From positions 2,244,001-2,308,000 of the forward strand of contig NZ_AP014637.1 in NCBI RefSeq assembly GCF_000829415.1: a DNA stretch of 64,000 nt, given 5' to 3'. The stretch comes from Pseudomonas sp. StFLB209 (GTDB lineage: Bacteria; Pseudomonadota; Gammaproteobacteria; Pseudomonadales; Pseudomonadaceae). A program made the position numbers and the translations under genes. This document shows positions 34,760-43,783 of this stretch, piece by piece (position 1 is the stretch's first letter; every line of letters begins with the position of its first letter). The notes beneath the pieces were generated by a model that did not search any database, was not told the DNA's origin, and saw nothing but the letters and a program-made list of their open reading frames with translations.

Positions 34760-35872
34760 ATGCCTGTTGTCCCTGCAAGACTGCTTTGGGTGCCTCTGGC
34801 TGCGGCCTTGCTGTTGGCCGGTTGCGGCGAAAAGCCGCCCGAGCAGCCCAAGCTGCCGCGGGTCTATGTTCAGCAAGTGCAGGCCGAGAATTTCGCCGCC
34901 AGCGTGGCGCTGACCGGCGATATTCAGGCACGCATTCAGACACCGCTGTCGTTCCGGGTAGGCGGCAAGATCATCGAACGTTACGTCGATGTGGGCGCGC
35001 GGGTCAGCGCCCGTCAGGTGTTGGCCCGTCTCGACCCCAAGGATTTGCAGGTCAATGTCGATTCAGCCCAGGCCGCGGTGGTGGCCGAGCAGGCGCGGGT
35101 GACCCAGGCCAAGGCTGCGTTCTGGCGTCAGCAGCAGTTGCTGCCCAAGGGCTATACCAGCCAGAGCGAGTTCGATGCTGCCCAGGCGCAATTGCGTGGC
35201 AGTGAAAGCGCGCTCAAGGCCGCCCAGGCGCAACTGGCCAACGCCCGTGAGCAATTGAGCTACACGGCATTGGTGGCTGATGCACCAGGGGTGATCACTG
35301 CGCGGCAGGCCGAAGTGGGCCAGGTGGTGTCGGCCACCCAGCCAATTTTCGAGCTGGCCGGCGATGGTGAGCGCGACGCGGTGTTCAACGTTTATGAGTC
35401 GCTGTTCGTCGAGCCACCGGGCGATCAGCCGGTGCAGGTCAGCCTGCTCGATAACCCGCAGCTCAACGTCATGGGCAAGGTGCGCGAGGTGACGCCAGCG
35501 GTCTCGGCGCAGACTGGCACGTTGCAGGTGAAAATCGCGCTGCAGCCGCTGCCTGAGGGCATGAGCCTCGGTTCGGTAGTCAGTGTTGCGCTCAGCCCGC
35601 CGGCCCGGCCGCGGGTCGAGTTGCCCTGGGCGGCATTGACCAAGAATATCGGCCAGGACATTGGCCAGCCGGCGGTGTGGGTGGTCGATGAACAGGGCAA
35701 GGCGCAGCTGCGTACGGTCAAGGTGGCGCGCTACCTGACCGGCAAGGTCATGATCGATGACGGTTTGCAGCCCGGTGAAAAGGTCGTGACCGCCGGCGGG
35801 CAATTGCTGCACCCGGATATCGAGGTGGAAATCGCCGAGCACAAAACCTCAGCCGCCGGAGCACAGCCATGA
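34760..35872 (+). CDS. triA: RND efflux periplasmic adaptor lipoprotein 1 (TriA-like)
   Basis: A 370-residue membrane-fusion protein with a lipobox (AALLLAGC, cysteine about residue 20). It has the usual lipoyl halves (LSFRVGGKIIERYVDVGARV and SYTALVADAPGVITARQAEVGQVV), a coiled-coil hairpin between them and a beta-barrel. AAGGAG precedes ATG 34760; the frame is open upstream but has no supported start. It overlaps the second adaptor gene by 4 bp. Two adaptors followed by one pump are the hallmark of the TriABC system of P. aeruginosa. Confidence 0.92.
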   Translation: MPVVPARLLWVPLAAALLLAGCGEKPPEQPKLPRVYVQQVQAENFAASVALTGDIQARIQTPLSFRVGGKIIERYVDVGARVSARQVLARLDPKDLQVNVDSAQAAVVAEQARVTQAKAAFWRQQQLLPKGYTSQSEFDAAQAQLRGSESALKAAQAQLANAREQLSYTALVADAPGVITARQAEVGQVVSATQPIFELAGDGERDAVFNVYESLFVEPPGDQPVQVSLLDNPQLNVMGKVREVTPAVSAQTGTLQVKIALQPLPEGMSLGSVVSVALSPPARPRVELPWAALTKNIGQDIGQPAVWVVDEQGKAQLRTVKVARYLTGKVMIDDGLQPGEKVVTAGGQLLHPDIEVEIAEHKTSAAGAQP

Positions 35873-36939
35873 AGCGCAGTGTCTTGATCCTGACCAGCGC
35901 CGTGCTGCTGGCCGCCTGTGGCAACGATGACCCGCCGCCAGAGCCGGTGCGGCCGGTGGTTTGGGTAAAGGCCCAGGCCGAGTCGCAGCAGGACTTCGGG
36001 CGCTTTGCCGGCAACATCCAGGCGCGTTATCAGAGTGTGCTGGGCTTCCGGGTGCCGGGGCGCATCGCCCAGCGCGCGGTGGATGTCGGCGCCGAGGTCC
36101 GCAAGGGCCAGTTGCTGGCACGCCTGGACCCCACCGATCAACAGAACACTTTGCGTAACCGCGAGAGCGATCAGGCCAGGGTCGAGGCGCAGTTCATCAA
36201 TGCCCAGGCCAATGCCCGCCGTCAGCAGACGCTGTTTGACCGTGGGGTCGGCGCCCAGGCGCAACTGGATATCGCCCTGACTGACCTCAAGACCAGCCGC
36301 TCGTCGCTGGACCAGGCCCGTGCGGCGGCGCAGCAGGCCCGCGATCAATTGAGCTACAGCGAACTGCGCAGTGATCACGAGGCGGTGGTGACTGAGTGGA
36401 AAGTCGAAGCCGGGCAGGTGGTCAGCGCCGGTCAGGAGGTGGTCACCCTGGCCCGGCCGGATATCAAGGAAGCGGTGATCGACCTGCCGGCCGAACTGCT
36501 CGACCAGTTGCCAGCGGGCGTGCAGTTCAATGTCGCCAGCCAGCTTGATCCGAGTGTCAGCACCACGGCCAGCTTGCGTGAAGTCGAACCACAGCCGGAC
36601 GCCTCGACCCGCACCCGGCGGGCGCGTCTGACCCTGGCCGAACAGCCGGCGGCGCTGCGCCTGGGCACGGCGATCAGCGTCACCCTGAGCTCGGTGGTGG
36701 TCCCGCGCGTACGCCTGCCGCTCAATGCCTTGCAAGAACAGGCAGGCCAGAGCCGGGTATGGGTGGTCGATGCCGCCAGCCAGACCGTCAACCCCAGGCC
36801 GGTCACCGTCATCAGCCGCACCGCTGAGAGCTTTTTGCTGAGCGAGGGCGTCAAGCCCGGCGAACAGGTGGTAACCGCAGGTATCAACAGCCTCAAGCCG
36901 GGGCAGAACGTCAAAATCGATAAGGACAGCCCGCGATGA
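35869..36939 (+). CDS. triB: RND efflux periplasmic adaptor lipoprotein 2 (TriB-like)
   Basis: A 356-residue second membrane-fusion protein with a lipobox (AVLLAACG). The lipoyl halves are VLGFRVPGRIAQRAVDVGAEV and SYSELRSDHEAVVTEWKVEAGQVV, with a helical hairpin rich in Q and A between them. Start and stop overlap the neighbours by 4 bp each (ATGA), so the three genes are translationally coupled. In TriABC both adaptors are needed for pump function. Confidence 0.92.
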   Translation: MKRSVLILTSAVLLAACGNDDPPPEPVRPVVWVKAQAESQQDFGRFAGNIQARYQSVLGFRVPGRIAQRAVDVGAEVRKGQLLARLDPTDQQNTLRNRESDQARVEAQFINAQANARRQQTLFDRGVGAQAQLDIALTDLKTSRSSLDQARAAAQQARDQLSYSELRSDHEAVVTEWKVEAGQVVSAGQEVVTLARPDIKEAVIDLPAELLDQLPAGVQFNVASQLDPSVSTTASLREVEPQPDASTRTRRARLTLAEQPAALRLGTAISVTLSSVVVPRVRLPLNALQEQAGQSRVWVVDAASQTVNPRPVTVISRTAESFLLSEGVKPGEQVVTAGINSLKPGQNVKIDKDSPR

Positions 36940-39900
36940 AAGGCGGTTTCAATCTCTCCGAGTGGGCCATCAAGCATCAGTCGTTCGTCTGGTATCTGAT
37001 GTTCGTCGGCCTGCTGATGGGCGTGTTCTCCTACATGAACCTGGGCCGCGAAGAAGACCCATCGTTCACCATCAAGACCATGGTCATCCAGACCCGCTGG
37101 CCCGGCGCAACGGTGGATGAAACGCTCAATCAGGTGACCGATCGGATCGAGAAAAAGCTCGAAGAGCTGGACTCGCTGGATTATGTGAAGAGCTACACCC
37201 GGCCGGGTGAGTCCACGATCATGGTGTTCCTGCGCGACACCACCAGTGCCGCAGCGATTCCAGAGATCTGGTATCAGGTGCGCAAAAAGGTCGATGACAT
37301 TCGCGGCGAGTTTCCGCAGGGCTTGCAAGGGCCGGTGTTCAATGACGAGTTCGGTGATGTCTACGGCTCGATCTACGCCTTTACCGCCGACGGGTTCAGC
37401 ATGCGTCAGCTACGCGATTACGTGGAGCAAGTGCGCGCCGAGATTCGTGAGGTCGACGGGCTGGGCAAGGTCGAGATGATCGGCCAGCAGGACGAAGTGA
37501 TTTATCTGAATTTCTCGACCCGCAAGCTGGCCGCGCTGGGGCTGGATCAGCGCCAGGTGATGCAGAGCCTGCAGTCACAGAACGCGGTCACCCCGGCCGG
37601 GGTGATCGAAGCCGGTCCCGAGCGGATCTCGGTGCGCACCTCCGGCCAGTTTGCCTCGGAGAAAGACCTGGCGGCGGTCAATCTGCGCCTTAACGATCGT
37701 TTCTACCGGCTTAGCGATATTGCTGATATCGAGCGCGGGTTTACCGACCCGCCTGCGCCGCTGTTTCGTTACAACGGCCAGCCGGCCATTGGCCTGGCGA
37801 TTGCGATGAAAGATGGCGGCAATATCCAGCAATTTGGTCAGGCCCTGCATGCGCGGATGGATCAGGCCACCGCCAACCTGCCGGTGGGGGTCGGGGTGCA
37901 TAAGGTCTCCGATCAGGCCGAGGTGGTGGACAAGGCGGTGGGCGGCTTTACCAGTGCGCTGTTCGAGGCGGTGATCATCGTCATGGTAGTCAGCTTCGTC
38001 AGCCTCGGCATTCGTGCAGGTCTGGTGGTGGCCTGCTCGATCCCGCTGGTGCTGGCCATGGTCTTCGTGTTCATGGAGTACAGCGGAATCACCATGCAGC
38101 GCATTTCGCTCGGTGCCCTGATCATCGCCCTGGGCCTGTTGGTGGACGATGCGATGATCACCGTGGAGATGATGGTCACCCGCCTGGAGCAAGGCAAAAG
38201 CAAGGAGGAGGCAGCGACCTATGCCTATACCTCGACAGCCTTTCCGATGCTCACCGGCACGCTGGTCACTGTGGCCGGATTCGTGCCGATTGGCCTGAAC
38301 AACAGTTCCGCCGGCGAGTACACCTTTACCCTGTTTGCAGTCATTGCCGTGGCCATGCTGGTGTCCTGGATCGTCGCGGTGCTGTTCGCGCCGGTGATCG
38401 GTGTGCACATTCTCAGCAGCAAGGTGAAGAAGGGCAGTGAAGAGCCTGGGCGGATCGGCCGGGCGTTGAACGCCAGCATGCTGTGGTCGATGCGCCATCG
38501 CTGGCTGGCGATCGGCTTTACCATCCTGCTGTTCGCCCTGGCGCTGTTTTCCATGCGCTTTGTCCAGAACCAGTTTTTCCCGGCCTCGGACCGGCCGGAA
38601 ATCCTCGTTGATCTGAACCTGCCGCAAAGTGCCTCGATCAATGAGACGCGCCAGGTGGTTGATCGCCTGGAAGCAACCTTCAAAGACGACCCGGACATCA
38701 CCCGCTGGAGCACTTACATCGGCCAGGGCGCGCTGCGCTTCTATCTGCCGCTGGACCAGCAATTGCAAAACCCTTTCTATGCCCAGTTGGTGATTGTCAG
38801 CAAGGATCTGGAGGCTCGTGGTGCATTGACCGAGCGCCTGCGTCAGCGCTTGCGTGAAGACTTCGTCGGCATCGGCTCGTTCGTCCAGCCGCTGGAAATG
38901 GGCCCGCCGGTGGGGCGGCCGTTGCAGTACCGGATCAGCGGCCCGGATATCGACAAGGTGCGCCAGCATGCCATCGAGCTGGCGGCGTTGCTGGATAACA
39001 ACAGTCATGTGGGCGAGGTGGTGTTCGACTGGAACGAACCGGGCAAGGTGCTGCGCATTGATATCAACCAGGACAAGGCGCGGCAACTGGGCTTGTCGTC
39101 CGAGGACGTGGCGTCGGTGATGAACAGCGTGGTCAGCGGTTCGACCATCACGCAGGTGCGGGACGATATTTATCTGCTCAATGTGGTGGGGCGCGCCGAA
39201 GATGCCGAGCGCGGTAGCCCTGAAACTTTGCAGAACCTGCAGATCGTCACCCCGCAGGGCACCTCGATCCCGCTACTGGCCTTCGCCACGGTGGGCTATG
39301 AACTGGAGCAACCCTTGGTGTGGCGCCGCGACCGCAAACCGACCATCACGGTCAAAGGTGCCGTGCGTGACGAAATCCAGCCCACCGACCTGGTGGCCCA
39401 GTTGAAGCCCGAGATAGACAAATTCACCCAAGGCTTGCCCAGTGGCTATAAGGTCGCCACCGGCGGCACGGTTGAAGAGAGCAGCAAGGCGCAAGGGCCG
39501 ATTGCTCAGGTGTTGCCGCTGATGCTGTTCCTGATGGCGACCTTCCTGATGATCCAGTTGCATAGCGTGCAGAAGATGTTTCTGGTCGCCAGCGTGGCGC
39601 CGCTGGGGCTGATTGGCGTGGTACTGGCGCTGGTCCCCACCGGCACGCCGTTGGGCTTTGTCGCGATCCTCGGGGTGCTGGCGCTAGTGGGTATCATCAT
39701 CCGCAACTCGGTGATTCTGGTGACCCAGATCGATGCTTACGAACGCGCCGGCTACCTGCCGTGGGATGCTGTGGTCGAAGCGACCGAGCACCGCCGTCGT
39801 CCGATTCTACTGACGGCGGCGGCGGCTAGCCTGGGCATGATCCCGATTGCCCGTGAGGTGTTCTGGGGCCCGATGGCCTACGCCATGATCGGCGGGATCG

Positions 39901-40013
39901 TGGTGGCGACCCTGCTGACCCTGCTATTTCTGCCGGCACTGTATGTAGCCTGGTACCGGATCAAGGAGCCGACTGAGGAGCAACGGCATCAGGCACCGGT
40001 GAGGGCGACTTGA
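36936..40013 (+). CDS. triC: RND efflux pump inner-membrane transporter (TriC-like)
   Basis: A 1025-residue proton-driven RND pump of usual length with twelve membrane helices and two periplasmic loops. The proton-relay aspartates are visible in helix 4 (GLLVDDAMITVEMM). It begins with a typical WAIKHQSFVWYLMFVGLLMG first helix. No outer-membrane factor gene follows, as for TriABC, which uses the TolC-type OpmH encoded elsewhere. Substrates could include triclosan or detergents by analogy only. A TnpB element is inserted 35 bp after the stop. Confidence 0.93.
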   Translation: MKGGFNLSEWAIKHQSFVWYLMFVGLLMGVFSYMNLGREEDPSFTIKTMVIQTRWPGATVDETLNQVTDRIEKKLEELDSLDYVKSYTRPGESTIMVFLRDTTSAAAIPEIWYQVRKKVDDIRGEFPQGLQGPVFNDEFGDVYGSIYAFTADGFSMRQLRDYVEQVRAEIREVDGLGKVEMIGQQDEVIYLNFSTRKLAALGLDQRQVMQSLQSQNAVTPAGVIEAGPERISVRTSGQFASEKDLAAVNLRLNDRFYRLSDIADIERGFTDPPAPLFRYNGQPAIGLAIAMKDGGNIQQFGQALHARMDQATANLPVGVGVHKVSDQAEVVDKAVGGFTSALFEAVIIVMVVSFVSLGIRAGLVVACSIPLVLAMVFVFMEYSGITMQRISLGALIIALGLLVDDAMITVEMMVTRLEQGKSKEEAATYAYTSTAFPMLTGTLVTVAGFVPIGLNNSSAGEYTFTLFAVIAVAMLVSWIVAVLFAPVIGVHILSSKVKKGSEEPGRIGRALNASMLWSMRHRWLAIGFTILLFALALFSMRFVQNQFFPASDRPEILVDLNLPQSASINETRQVVDRLEATFKDDPDITRWSTYIGQGALRFYLPLDQQLQNPFYAQLVIVSKDLEARGALTERLRQRLREDFVGIGSFVQPLEMGPPVGRPLQYRISGPDIDKVRQHAIELAALLDNNSHVGEVVFDWNEPGKVLRIDINQDKARQLGLSSEDVASVMNSVVSGSTITQVRDDIYLLNVVGRAEDAERGSPETLQNLQIVTPQGTSIPLLAFATVGYELEQPLVWRRDRKPTITVKGAVRDEIQPTDLVAQLKPEIDKFTQGLPSGYKVATGGTVEESSKAQGPIAQVLPLMLFLMATFLMIQLHSVQKMFLVASVAPLGLIGVVLALVPTGTPLGFVAILGVLALVGIIIRNSVILVTQIDAYERAGYLPWDAVVEATEHRRRPILLTAAAASLGMIPIAREVFWGPMAYAMIGGIVVATLLTLLFLPALYVAWYRIKEPTEEQRHQAPVRAT

Positions 40014-40048
40014 GCGATGCCGTCGGCTCAGGCCGCCATGGTCGTTAC

Positions 40049-41241
40049 CAAGCTGGCGCGAAAAGCCCCTTCCTTCAGGCGGGGGATGAAAGCGCCACCG
40101 CGAAGCGGTCATAGGGGTTAAGATCCATAAAACCGCCCCTATTCTGTGTTTCATGACTGAAATGAAAGCGACCAAAACCCTCAAGATTCGAGTGCGAGAC
40201 AAGCATGCAGCGCAGTTGCGTGAAGCGTCTCGTGCTGTGAATTTTGTGTGGAACTACGTAAACGAGTTGAGCCGTCGCTCGATTCGTGAGCGTGGTCGTT
40301 TTCTGTCGGCGTTCGACATTCACAAGTACACCAACGGGGCCGGCAAAGACTTGGGACTGCACAGCCAATCGGTGCAGGCTGTTGCCGACGAATATGTCAC
40401 ACGGCGCAAGCAGTTCAAAAAGCGTCAGCTACGCTGGCGCTGCTCGGGCGGCGCTCGGCGCAGCCTGGGCTGGGTGCCCTTGAAGGCCGGCGCTGCTGTC
40501 TGGAAAAACGGCCAGGTCGTCTTCAACAAACAGCACTTCAAGGTCTGGGACAGCTACGGCCTGGCGGGTTTTAAATTCAGATCCGGCAGCTTCAACGAGG
40601 ACAGCCGTGGACGCTGGTATTTCAACGTCGTGGTCGAGGTCGACCGGCAGTTATCGCCAGGCCAGGACGCGGTGGGTATCGACCTCGGACTGAAAACCAC
40701 GGCCACCTGCAGCGACGGTGATCGCCTTGAAAGCGGCAGGTTCTACCGGGATCTGGAGAGCGCCCTGGGCACGGCCCAGCGCGCCGGCAAGAAAGCCCGT
40801 GTGCGGGCGATCCACGCCAAAATTGCGAACCGCCGCAAGGATTGCCTGCATAAGTTCAGCAACGCGCTGGTAGCGCGTTGTGGCGTCATTGTGGTGGGCG
40901 ATGTGAACTCACTGAAACTCGCAAAAACCAGAATGGCCAAGTCGGTGCTGGACGCCGGCTGGGGTCAATTGAAAACCATGCTGGAATACAAATGCGATCA
41001 CGCAGGCACGGTTTTCAAGGTTGTTAGCGAGAGAAACACCACCCAAACCTGTTCGAGCTGCAAGCAATTGCCGGACTCGAGGCCGAGAGGTATCGCAGGG
41101 CTTGGAATAAGGGAATGGACTTGTTGTGGGTGTGGTGCCACCCACGACCGCGACGTCAACGCCGCAAAGAACATTCTCGCGCTCGGGCATGAGCGTCCAG
41201 TTGTGGGAATCCCCGCCCTTTAGGACGGGGAGGATGTCAAA
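40049..41241 (+). mobile_element. IS200/IS605-type TnpB-only element, copy 2 (1193 bp)
   Basis: Same length and gene position as the copy at 16490 and likewise inserted after TTAC (40045-40048). The right-end hairpin has one mismatch here (CCCCGCCC at 41211-41218 against GGACGGGG at 41223-41230). It lies between triC and the 3' end of a converging small gene, whose stop codon is formed by the element's right end. Confidence 0.9.
40153..41223 (+). CDS. tnpB: TnpB/OrfB RNA-guided nuclease homologue, copy 2
   Basis: A 356-residue TnpB that differs from copy 1 at about a dozen residues, for example S41R, F110L, V112A, R126K, K203S, V219A and A231C. D177, D334 and the zinc cysteines are intact, and the RuvC-II site again reads VVGDVNS with glycine where glutamate is expected. 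Both genes are unbroken, so both proteins may still be made. Nucleotide differences are clustered in the middle of the gene. Confidence 0.93.
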   Translation: MTEMKATKTLKIRVRDKHAAQLREASRAVNFVWNYVNELSRRSIRERGRFLSAFDIHKYTNGAGKDLGLHSQSVQAVADEYVTRRKQFKKRQLRWRCSGGARRSLGWVPLKAGAAVWKNGQVVFNKQHFKVWDSYGLAGFKFRSGSFNEDSRGRWYFNVVVEVDRQLSPGQDAVGIDLGLKTTATCSDGDRLESGRFYRDLESALGTAQRAGKKARVRAIHAKIANRRKDCLHKFSNALVARCGVIVVGDVNSLKLAKTRMAKSVLDAGWGQLKTMLEYKCDHAGTVFKVVSERNTTQTCSSCKQLPDSRPRGIAGLGIREWTCCGCGATHDRDVNAAKNILALGHERPVVGIPAL

Positions 41242-41261
41242 CAGGCTCGATCCACAGTTCA
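41059..41261 (+). ncRNA. Predicted TnpB guide RNA (omega/reRNA), copy 2
   Basis: By analogy with copy 1, the scaffold would cover the 3' end of tnpB and the right-end hairpin, and the guide would start at 41242 (CAGGCTCGATCCACAGTTCA). The guide sequence is antisense to the end of the neighbouring small gene. The 5' boundary is a guess. Confidence 0.4.
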
Positions 41262-41722
41262 ATCGCCGTAAGGTTCAGGGCCCTGCCGGGATTGAGAGCT
41301 TCGTTGGAAAAGGTGATGGTCAGGTCGCCGTCCGCAGGTGAAAAACGCAGGGTGGAATCATGCTGCAGCGGGAACAGGACTTTGTTGTTGATGACGATGT
41401 CGACTTCTTCCTGGGTGCGGGCGTTTTCCACTTTCACCCTGAGGTAGGTACTCGGGGTCGGGTGGCTGGCCGAGGCCCAGAGTGCATAGTGGATGGTGAA
41501 GGGTTGGGCGGTGCCGATGGTGATTGTCTGGCTGAGTGCTTCGCGGTTGTACAGTGGCAGAGAGTATTTACCGCCCTGCCAGTAAACCGGCAGCGATTGC
41601 GCATTGGTTTGCCAATACTCGGTTGAGGCCAGCCCGTCATCGTCAGCGAAGTGGCTGTTCTTGATCAGGTTTACTTTATCGTTGGCGCACGGCGTCACCG
41701 CCTGGATGGTGGATACGGTCAT
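41237..41722 (-). CDS. Unrecognised small protein, 3' end formed by the TnpB element
   Basis: A 161-residue protein of unknown function with no signal peptide. It has the pattern NLIKNSHFADDDG...YWQT seen at the start of many jelly-roll carbohydrate-binding modules, and ends LNLTAIELWIEPV. It is a paralogue of the next gene upstream (ends ITGFKLWATYLSA). Its stop codon (41237-41239) and part of its last sense codon lie within the transposable element, so the natural C-terminus may have been changed by the insertion. AAGGA precedes ATG 41722. Confidence 0.7.
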   Translation of the reverse strand: MTVSTIQAVTPCANDKVNLIKNSHFADDDGLASTEYWQTNAQSLPVYWQGGKYSLPLYNREALSQTITIGTAQPFTIHYALWASASHPTPSTYLRVKVENARTQEEVDIVINNKVLFPLQHDSTLRFSPADGDLTITFSNEALNPGRALNLTAIELWIEPV

Positions 41723-41774
41723 TGTTTTTATCCTTGAATGATTCGGTGATGTGGCGAGTCGCAGCGGGCTTGAC

Positions 41775-42263
41775 TCAAGCGCTCAGGTACGTCGCCCAGA
41801 GTTTGAAGCCGGTGATATGTACCGCCGTCCTTTTGCCTTGGTCAGGTAGCGGGATCAGGTCGGAGAAAGTGATGCCCAGGTAACCGTCGTTCGAAACGAT
41901 CGGCTGGACATCTTCATGGCTGTACGTTTGCCACTCGGTATCGCGAACCATGGTGATATGGCTCTGGTGGTCAGACGCCGCATAGAAACCGGTGCTGATC
42001 GCCGCGCCGTCGTTACCTGAGTCGGCAATGAGTTTTGCAGTGAACGCCCACGTTACGGTGAAGGGCGCGTCTCGTCTTACCGGGATATTCTGTTGCAAGT
42101 GGTCGCCGGTTTTCAGCAGTACGCTATATAAGCGGCCTTTGTAATTTGGCAGTTCAGGTGTTTCCGGGTAATAGGTGCTAAACCAGTGTTCGAAGTTCTG
42201 GTCGATGAAATAGCCATTCTGGATAAGGTCGTTCACGATCGTTCCCTTGATCGAAGTGTGCAT
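41775..42263 (-). CDS. Unrecognised small protein, paralogue of its downstream neighbour
   Basis: A 162-residue protein beginning MHTSIKGTIVNDLIQNGYF and containing FEHWFSTYYPETPELPNYKG. Length, order of motifs and the ending ITGFKLW match the 161-residue neighbour, so the pair arose by tandem duplication. The Asn-Gly-x-Phe ... Trp start suggests a beta-sandwich ligand-binding fold. I start it at 42263 to match the paralogue; the frame continues to 42347. The ribosome site is weak. Function is unknown. Confidence 0.65.
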   Translation of the reverse strand: MHTSIKGTIVNDLIQNGYFIDQNFEHWFSTYYPETPELPNYKGRLYSVLLKTGDHLQQNIPVRRDAPFTVTWAFTAKLIADSGNDGAAISTGFYAASDHQSHITMVRDTEWQTYSHEDVQPIVSNDGYLGITFSDLIPLPDQGKRTAVHITGFKLWATYLSA

Positions 42264-42381
42264 AGGTAAAGAGAGGGTCCTTCCTCTCTCGGTGTGCCTT
42301 GTCTTCAGGCATGAATGGACGTAATAGAACCTGAGCGCTTTTGTCAAAAGGTTTGACGATCAATGACCCAAGCTACTTGAT

Positions 42382-43008
42382 TCAACCACGCCGCCACACG
42401 CTGGCCAGCCAGGGCTGTTGGTCCCTGGGTAGCCCGGCTGGGCGGTAGTAGTGTTCGAGTTCGACAAAACCTGCGTCAATCAGCAGTGCCTGCCAGGCCG
42501 GCAAGTCGTGATAAGACCCGTAGCGCGGACCGTTCCAGCCTTCCTGGTTCTGGCCACGGGGGTTGGAACTGAACAGCACGCCGCCGGGCTTGAGTGTGGC
42601 GTGCAGTTGGCGCAGTACGCGGGGCAGTTCCTGACGTGGCACGTGGAAGAGCGAGGCGTTGGCGAAGATGCCGTCGAACCGGTTGGCGGGCAGGTCCAGC
42701 GCCAGGAAGTCCTGATGCCATACCTCGCAGCCTGTATCGGTGCGGGCCATTTCAGCAAAGCGCTGGCTGCCATCGAGCCCGGTCGGATGATGACCCAGAG
42801 CGCTAAACACCTTCAGGTCCCTGCCCGGGCCGCAACCGAAGTCGAGAATATGCAAGGGCGCTGATGCATCGAGGTGGCGCAGCAGGGCCTCGATGTTCTG
42901 GCTGACGTCATGGTCACGGGTGCCCTCGCGAAAGCTCTCGGCTGATTGGTCATAGTGAGCCAGCGTGTTGCGGGTGATCTGTTGCAGGGTGCCGGAGTCG
43001 AGCTTCAT
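42382..43008 (-). CDS. Class I SAM-dependent methyltransferase
   Basis: A 208-residue cytoplasmic methyltransferase with motif I ILDFGCGPGRDLKVF, the acidic residue after strand 2 in PTGLDGS, and FDGIFANASLFHVPR at motif IV. It resembles Tam-like and small-molecule methyltransferases. It sits among unrecognised secreted-looking or binding proteins on the same strand. Its substrate cannot be inferred. Confidence 0.85.
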   Translation of the reverse strand: MKLDSGTLQQITRNTLAHYDQSAESFREGTRDHDVSQNIEALLRHLDASAPLHILDFGCGPGRDLKVFSALGHHPTGLDGSQRFAEMARTDTGCEVWHQDFLALDLPANRFDGIFANASLFHVPRQELPRVLRQLHATLKPGGVLFSSNPRGQNQEGWNGPRYGSYHDLPAWQALLIDAGFVELEHYYRPAGLPRDQQPWLASVWRRG

Positions 43009-43054
43009 CGATGGTATCCAGTGCGGGTATTCAAATTAATACGCTGGCGAGCCG

Positions 43055-43783
43055 TCACTCAAGCGTCCGGCCAGCATAGGGCACCCAGATTTCCCGTACG
43101 GGTGCCCACGACGAATTGTTGCCTACCCGGTCGATGATGCAATAAGTCGCTGGAAGTGTCTGCCCGCCACCGGCCTCGGAAATCAGCGCCGACGGCACCA
43201 CGAACTCTACGGCGTCGCCGACTTCGTCAGGCTGCAACGGCGGCAGGTCCATGCGCAGGTCACCCCAGCTCAAGGTGATCTCGTCGTGCGGTGCCATGTT
43301 CGGATAAGGCTCGATGATCAACGGCAGGCCGTCGTGCAGGTGGCGGCTGTTGAGGCCGCGGCGCTCCACCGAGGCCGGCAGTGCCAGTGGCGCCAGCCCC
43401 TGGTTTTCCTCCTGGTCGATGTCCATCAGCGTGCCGCCCGGTGCGTCGAGCTTGACCCACACTTTGCGGCATACCGATGACATGGGTGAACCGCCGACTT
43501 TCATGACCCGATAACTGGCCCTGGCCTTGCCGTTGTGCAGGAAGCTTTCCGGTACACGCAGCGCCACAGGCTGGTCGAGATCCTGGCAGGTGAGAATCTT
43601 CGACGCGACGTAGCAGTCATTCCAGTACAGCTCGATCAGATCACCGGTGTCCATATCTGGATAAACCGGCACCTCGATCATCAGACTCGAGGCCTGGCGA
43701 ATGCCAATGCCATGGCGGCAGGTATGGGGAATGTCCGGAGCGGGGAGTTTAGGCGCAGCCTTCGTGCAGTAGGTATGGCTCAT
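43055..43783 (-). CDS. Unrecognised protein with two Ig-like repeats
   Basis: A 242-residue protein made of two related units. The first carries LMIEVPVYPDMDTGDLIELYW (residues about 34-54) and the second LIIEPYPNMAPHDEITLSWG (about 154-173). Each unit is followed by a strand-rich region ending in a VWVKLDAPGG or IWVPYAG type segment. The pattern is that of tandem Ig-like beta-sandwich domains common in Pseudomonas surface or secreted proteins. No signal peptide is visible. It is probably functionally tied to the small binding-type proteins nearby. The function is unknown. Confidence 0.7.
   Translation of the reverse strand: MSHTYCTKAAPKLPAPDIPHTCRHGIGIRQASSLMIEVPVYPDMDTGDLIELYWNDCYVASKILTCQDLDQPVALRVPESFLHNGKARASYRVMKVGGSPMSSVCRKVWVKLDAPGGTLMDIDQEENQGLAPLALPASVERRGLNSRHLHDGLPLIIEPYPNMAPHDEITLSWGDLRMDLPPLQPDEVGDAVEFVVPSALISEAGGGQTLPATYCIIDRVGNNSSWAPVREIWVPYAGRTLE

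Noticed and set aside
37575..39086. A 503-codon minus-strand frame inside triC
   Set aside because: His/Gln/Arg-rich translation with no motifs, opposite conserved RND sequence. Treated as a GC-bias artefact.
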